The position numbers and the translations under genes were made by a program. The notes under the pieces were generated by a model. The model was not told the DNA's origin. It did no database searches and saw only the letters and a program-made list of their open reading frames with translations. Below are positions 61,375 to 64,000 of a stretch of 64,000 nt of DNA, piece after piece (the stretch's first letter is position 1; every line of letters starts with the position of its first letter). Source of the DNA: Hyphomicrobiales bacterium (lineage in GTDB: Bacteria > Pseudomonadota > Alphaproteobacteria > Rhizobiales > Xanthobacteraceae); assembly GCA_017305665.1 (NCBI GenBank), contig JAFKKH010000008.1, forward strand, positions 173,171-237,170. The letters are read 5' to 3'.

Positions 61375-62655
61375 ATGACCGCGATGCGTGATAAACTCGG
61401 CCGGCCCGTCGTCGTCGTCACGGGCATGGGCGTCGTGACGTCCCTCGGCTCCGGCAAGACCGACAACTGGGCCAAGCTGTGTGCGGGCGAATCCGGCATC
61501 CGGACCATTACACGCTTTCCGACCGACGGCCTGAAAACGACCATGGCCGGCTCGGTTGACTTCATTCCGGTCGAGCCGTTCTCCTCGACCGACCTCTCGG
61601 AACGGCTCGCGGATATCGCCACTGAGGAAGCCGTCGCGCAGGCCGGGATCGGCCGCGCCGGCGATTTTCCAGGACCGCTGTTTCTCGCGGTCGCGCCGGT
61701 CGAGGTCGAGTGGCCGCAGCGCCAGGAACTTGGTCGCGCCATCGGACCCAACACCGAAATCAACTATGACGAAATGCTGCGCGTCAGCGGTGGCGGCAAG
61801 TTCACGCAATATCATCGCCGCTTCCTGTTCGGCTCCGTCGCCGACCATCTTGCCGACACCTTCGGCACCAAGGGTTCGCCCATTTCGCTGTCGACCGCCT
61901 GCGCGTCGGGTGCCACCGCGATTCAGCTCGGCGTGGAGGCAATCCGCCGCGGCGAAGCGGATGCCGCGCTGTGTGTCGCCACCGACGGCTCGGTCAACCC
62001 CGAGGCACTGATCCGGTTTTCGCTGCTGTCGGCACTGTCGACCCAGAACGATCCGCCGCAGACCGCGGTCCGGCCGTTCTCCAAGAATCGCGACGGCTTC
62101 GTGATGGCTGAAGGCGCAGGCGCGCTGGTGCTCGAAAGCTATGAGGCTGCGACTGCGCGCGGCGCGAAAATTCTGGGCATCGTCGCAGGATGCGGCGAGC
62201 TCGCGGATTCCTTCCACCGCACCCGCTCGAGCCCCAACGGCAAGCCGATCATCGGCTGCGTCCGCAACGCGCTGGCAGATGCCGGCGTGACCGCGGAGCA
62301 GATCGACTACATCAACGCGCACGGCACCGGAACGCCGGAAAACGACAAGATGGAATACCTCGGCATCTCGACCGTGTTCGGCGAGCGCGCCAAGCAGATT
62401 CCGGTATCGTCCAACAAGTCGATGGTCGGCCATACGCTGTCGGCGGCGGGCGCCGTCGAAGCCGTGTTCTCGCTGCTGACGCTGGAACATCAGCGCATCC
62501 CGCCGACCATCAATTACGATGTGCCGGACCCTGCGATTCCGTTCGATGTCGTGCCCAACAAGGCCCGCGACGCGCGCGTCACTACGGTCATGTCGAACTC
62601 GTTCGGCTTCGGCGGACAGAACGCGTCGTTGATCCTGACGCGCGAACCGGTCTGA
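61375..62655 (+). CDS. fabF1XL: beta-ketoacyl-ACP synthase FabF1XL
   Basis: A 426-residue condensing enzyme with the full catalytic set: Cys176 in STACASGATAIQ, the first His in INAHGTGTPENDK, and the second in GHTLSAAGAVE. ATG 61375 has GGAGGAATC upstream; the longer open frame from 61033 is the overlap region of fabF2XL read in another frame. It should elongate the AcpXL-bound chain with malonyl units, probably as a heterodimer with FabF2XL. The next gene is lpxXL, not an adh2XL dehydrogenase. Confidence 0.93.
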   Translation: MTAMRDKLGRPVVVVTGMGVVTSLGSGKTDNWAKLCAGESGIRTITRFPTDGLKTTMAGSVDFIPVEPFSSTDLSERLADIATEEAVAQAGIGRAGDFPGPLFLAVAPVEVEWPQRQELGRAIGPNTEINYDEMLRVSGGGKFTQYHRRFLFGSVADHLADTFGTKGSPISLSTACASGATAIQLGVEAIRRGEADAALCVATDGSVNPEALIRFSLLSALSTQNDPPQTAVRPFSKNRDGFVMAEGAGALVLESYEAATARGAKILGIVAGCGELADSFHRTRSSPNGKPIIGCVRNALADAGVTAEQIDYINAHGTGTPENDKMEYLGISTVFGERAKQIPVSSNKSMVGHTLSAAGAVEAVFSLLTLEHQRIPPTINYDVPDPAIPFDVVPNKARDARVTTVMSNSFGFGGQNASLILTREPV

Positions 62656-62719
62656 CGGACAACGTGTTGAGGCGCCGGGAAAGCCGACCGATGTGCGGCA
62701 CAATTACTGTCCGTTGCTG

Positions 62720-63655
62720 ATGCGTCGCCTCCTCCTCCGCACCAAGGCTCGCCTTCGTGACGCGGCAAAGCCCGCGGGCGAAGCTGCCGTTGGCGCGTTG
62801 ACGATCGGCATGCTGCGCACCGCTCGCTATTTCGACCCGATCAAGACCGCGAACCTGTTTGGCCGGATCACGCAGGTGATCGGACCCAAACTGCGCGAAC
62901 AGAAGGTCGGGCGCGCCAATTTGACAGCCGCGTTCCCCGAGAAATCGCCGGAAGAGATCGAAAAAATTCTGACCGGCGTGTGGGATAATCTCGGACGCAT
63001 GGGCGCGGAATTTGCGCACCTCGATCACATCTGGGATTTTGACGAAGAGCATCCCGAAAAAAGCAGCCGCGTCGAAATCAGCCCGCGCACCCATGAGCTA
63101 TTCCATGAGTTGCGCCTCGACGGCAAGCCGGCGCTGATTTTTGCAAGCCATCTCGGCAATTGGGAGCTTCCGGCGCTGGCCGCGGTCGCTCACGGCCTCA
63201 ACGCCACCGTTCTGTTCCGGCGGCCGAACATCGCTTCCGCTGACCGCGCCATTGAACAGATGCGGTCAGTGAACATGGGAACGCTGATCCCGGCGGGCCG
63301 CGACGCGCCGTTCAAACTCGCGCAGGCCCTGCAGAACGGCGAACACGTCGCGATGCTGGTCGATCAGTATTTTACCAACGGCGTCGAGGTGACCTTCTTC
63401 GGACGAAAAACCAAGGCCAATCCGATGCTGGCGCGCCTGCTGCGACAGATCGAATGTCCGATTCACGGCGTGCGCATCATTCGCCTGCCCAATCATCGTT
63501 TCCGCGCGGAATTGACCGAGGAGATTCCTCCGGTGCGCGATGCCAACGGACAGATCGATGTCCAGGGCACGATGCAAACCATCACATCGGTAATCGAAGG
63601 CTGGATCCGCGAATACCCCGATCAATGGCTGTGGCTGCACCGCCGCTGGCGGTAA
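62720..63655 (+). CDS. lpxXL: lipid A acyltransferase LpxXL
   Basis: A 311-residue member of the HtrB/LpxL acyltransferase family. The catalytic HX4E motif is ASHLGNWEL (His144, Glu149), and FFGRKTKANPMLARLLRQ follows. It moves the very-long-chain acyl group from AcpXL to lipid A. ATG 62720 starts the family sequence; GTG 62693 is an in-frame alternative. It begins 64 bases after fabF1XL and ends the acpXL cluster, three bases from the convergent binding-protein gene. Confidence 0.92.
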   Translation: MRRLLLRTKARLRDAAKPAGEAAVGALTIGMLRTARYFDPIKTANLFGRITQVIGPKLREQKVGRANLTAAFPEKSPEEIEKILTGVWDNLGRMGAEFAHLDHIWDFDEEHPEKSSRVEISPRTHELFHELRLDGKPALIFASHLGNWELPALAAVAHGLNATVLFRRPNIASADRAIEQMRSVNMGTLIPAGRDAPFKLAQALQNGEHVAMLVDQYFTNGVEVTFFGRKTKANPMLARLLRQIECPIHGVRIIRLPNHRFRAELTEEIPPVRDANGQIDVQGTMQTITSVIEGWIREYPDQWLWLHRRWR

Positions 63656-63658
63656 CCC

Positions 63659-64000
63659 TCACCGTCCAGTCTTCACGCGGGTCCAGAGCCGATTGATCGT
63701 GCGCTGCGTCTTCGGGTCGCGCGCGGTGATGACGAACAGCCGCTTCATCGTGGCTTCGTCCGGATAGATCGTCCTGTCGTTGATAATCTTCGGACTGATC
63801 AGCTTCTGGCTGGCGAGATTGCCGTTGGCATAGGACAGGAAATCGGAATTCTTCGCCGCCACATCAGGGCGGTAGAGATAGTTGATCAACTCGTAGGCCT
63901 CAGAAACGTTCTTCGCATCCGCCGGAATGGCGAGATTGTCGAAGAACATCTGCGCACCCTCCTTCGGGATCGCATAACCGATCTCGACACCGTTGTGGGT
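63659..64000 (-). CDS. polyamine ABC transporter substrate-binding protein, PotF-like (partial)
   Basis: The C-terminal 113 residues are present; the gene begins beyond the right edge. The visible sequence starts THNGVEIGYAIPKEGAQMF, followed by FFDNLAIPADAKN and the terminal helices (YELINYLYRPDVAAKNSDF), a clear match to PotD/PotF spermidine/putrescine-binding proteins. It would capture polyamine in the periplasm for an ABC importer whose other genes would lie to the right. Confidence 0.88.
   Translation of the reverse strand, partial: THNGVEIGYAIPKEGAQMFFDNLAIPADAKNVSEAYELINYLYRPDVAAKNSDFLSYANGNLASQKLISPKIINDRTIYPDEATMKRLFVITARDPKTQRTINRLWTRVKTGR

Overview
The window reads as the chromosome of a GC-rich alphaproteobacterium, most likely in the Bradyrhizobium/Rhodopseudomonas/Afipia group. 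Three things point there: the acpXL-fabZ-fabF-fabF-lpxXL locus for the very-long-chain fatty acid of rhizobial lipid A, several intergenic palindromic repeats of types I associate with that group, and the many acyl-CoA, ABC, TRAP and TonB uptake genes. No phage, transposase, CRISPR array or rRNA was seen. One tRNA (Gln, anticodon CTG) is present. All functions are read from motifs and recalled family resemblance; no database search was run.

Layout. 0-8.6 kb: the start of a TetR regulator, an enoyl-CoA hydratase, an acetyl-CoA acetyltransferase, an MFS carrier, an OprB-like porin, a ZntB-type metal transporter, acetoacetate decarboxylase and, divergent from it, a patatin lipase. 8.6-21.6 kb: an IclR-linked acyl-CoA island with an acyl-CoA carboxyltransferase, a free-standing biotin carrier, a TAXI-type TRAP transporter, a carboxymuconolactone-decarboxylase-fold protein, a DUF35/thiolase-like pair, a class III CoA-transferase, an acyl-CoA synthetase and an SCP-x-type thiolase. 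21.6-33.7 kb: a sugar or sugar-acid uptake and catabolism locus. On the minus strand it runs ABC ATPase, binding protein, two permeases, a DenD-like dehydrogenase, KDG kinase and KDPG aldolase. On the plus strand it has a LacI regulator, an IlvD/Edd dehydratase and two SDR dehydrogenases. Two near-identical LacI-type operators link the halves.

33.7-35.4 kb: a GFA-family protein, a site-2-protease-like membrane peptidase and a small membrane protein. 35.5-41.1 kb: a compact iron operon (TonB-dependent siderophore receptor, PiuC-type dioxygenase, ExbB, ExbD, TonB) with Irr/ICE-like inverted repeats upstream. 41.4-46.7 kb: a small conserved protein, a MarR regulator and a divergent RND efflux adaptor and pump. 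46.7-53.4 kb: an alkylsulfatase and a complete branched-chain amino-acid-type ABC importer. 53.8 kb: tRNA-Gln. 53.9-59.2 kb: an MFS exporter, a HerA-like ATPase, an AhpD-like protein, a ParB-like protein and a small membrane protein. 59.4-63.7 kb: the acpXL cluster. The right edge cuts a polyamine-type binding protein.

The least ordinary points are: (i) a thiolase-like protein without a nucleophilic cysteine, translationally coupled to a DUF35 protein, which resembles steroid-type retro-aldolase pairs; (ii) an acpXL cluster in which one ketosynthase has lost its catalytic Cys, as in chain-length factors, and in which adh2XL is absent between fabF1XL and lpxXL; (iii) a sugar-acid locus that mixes enzymes of several known pathways under one apparent LacI regulon. 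None is proven new; each has a stated test.
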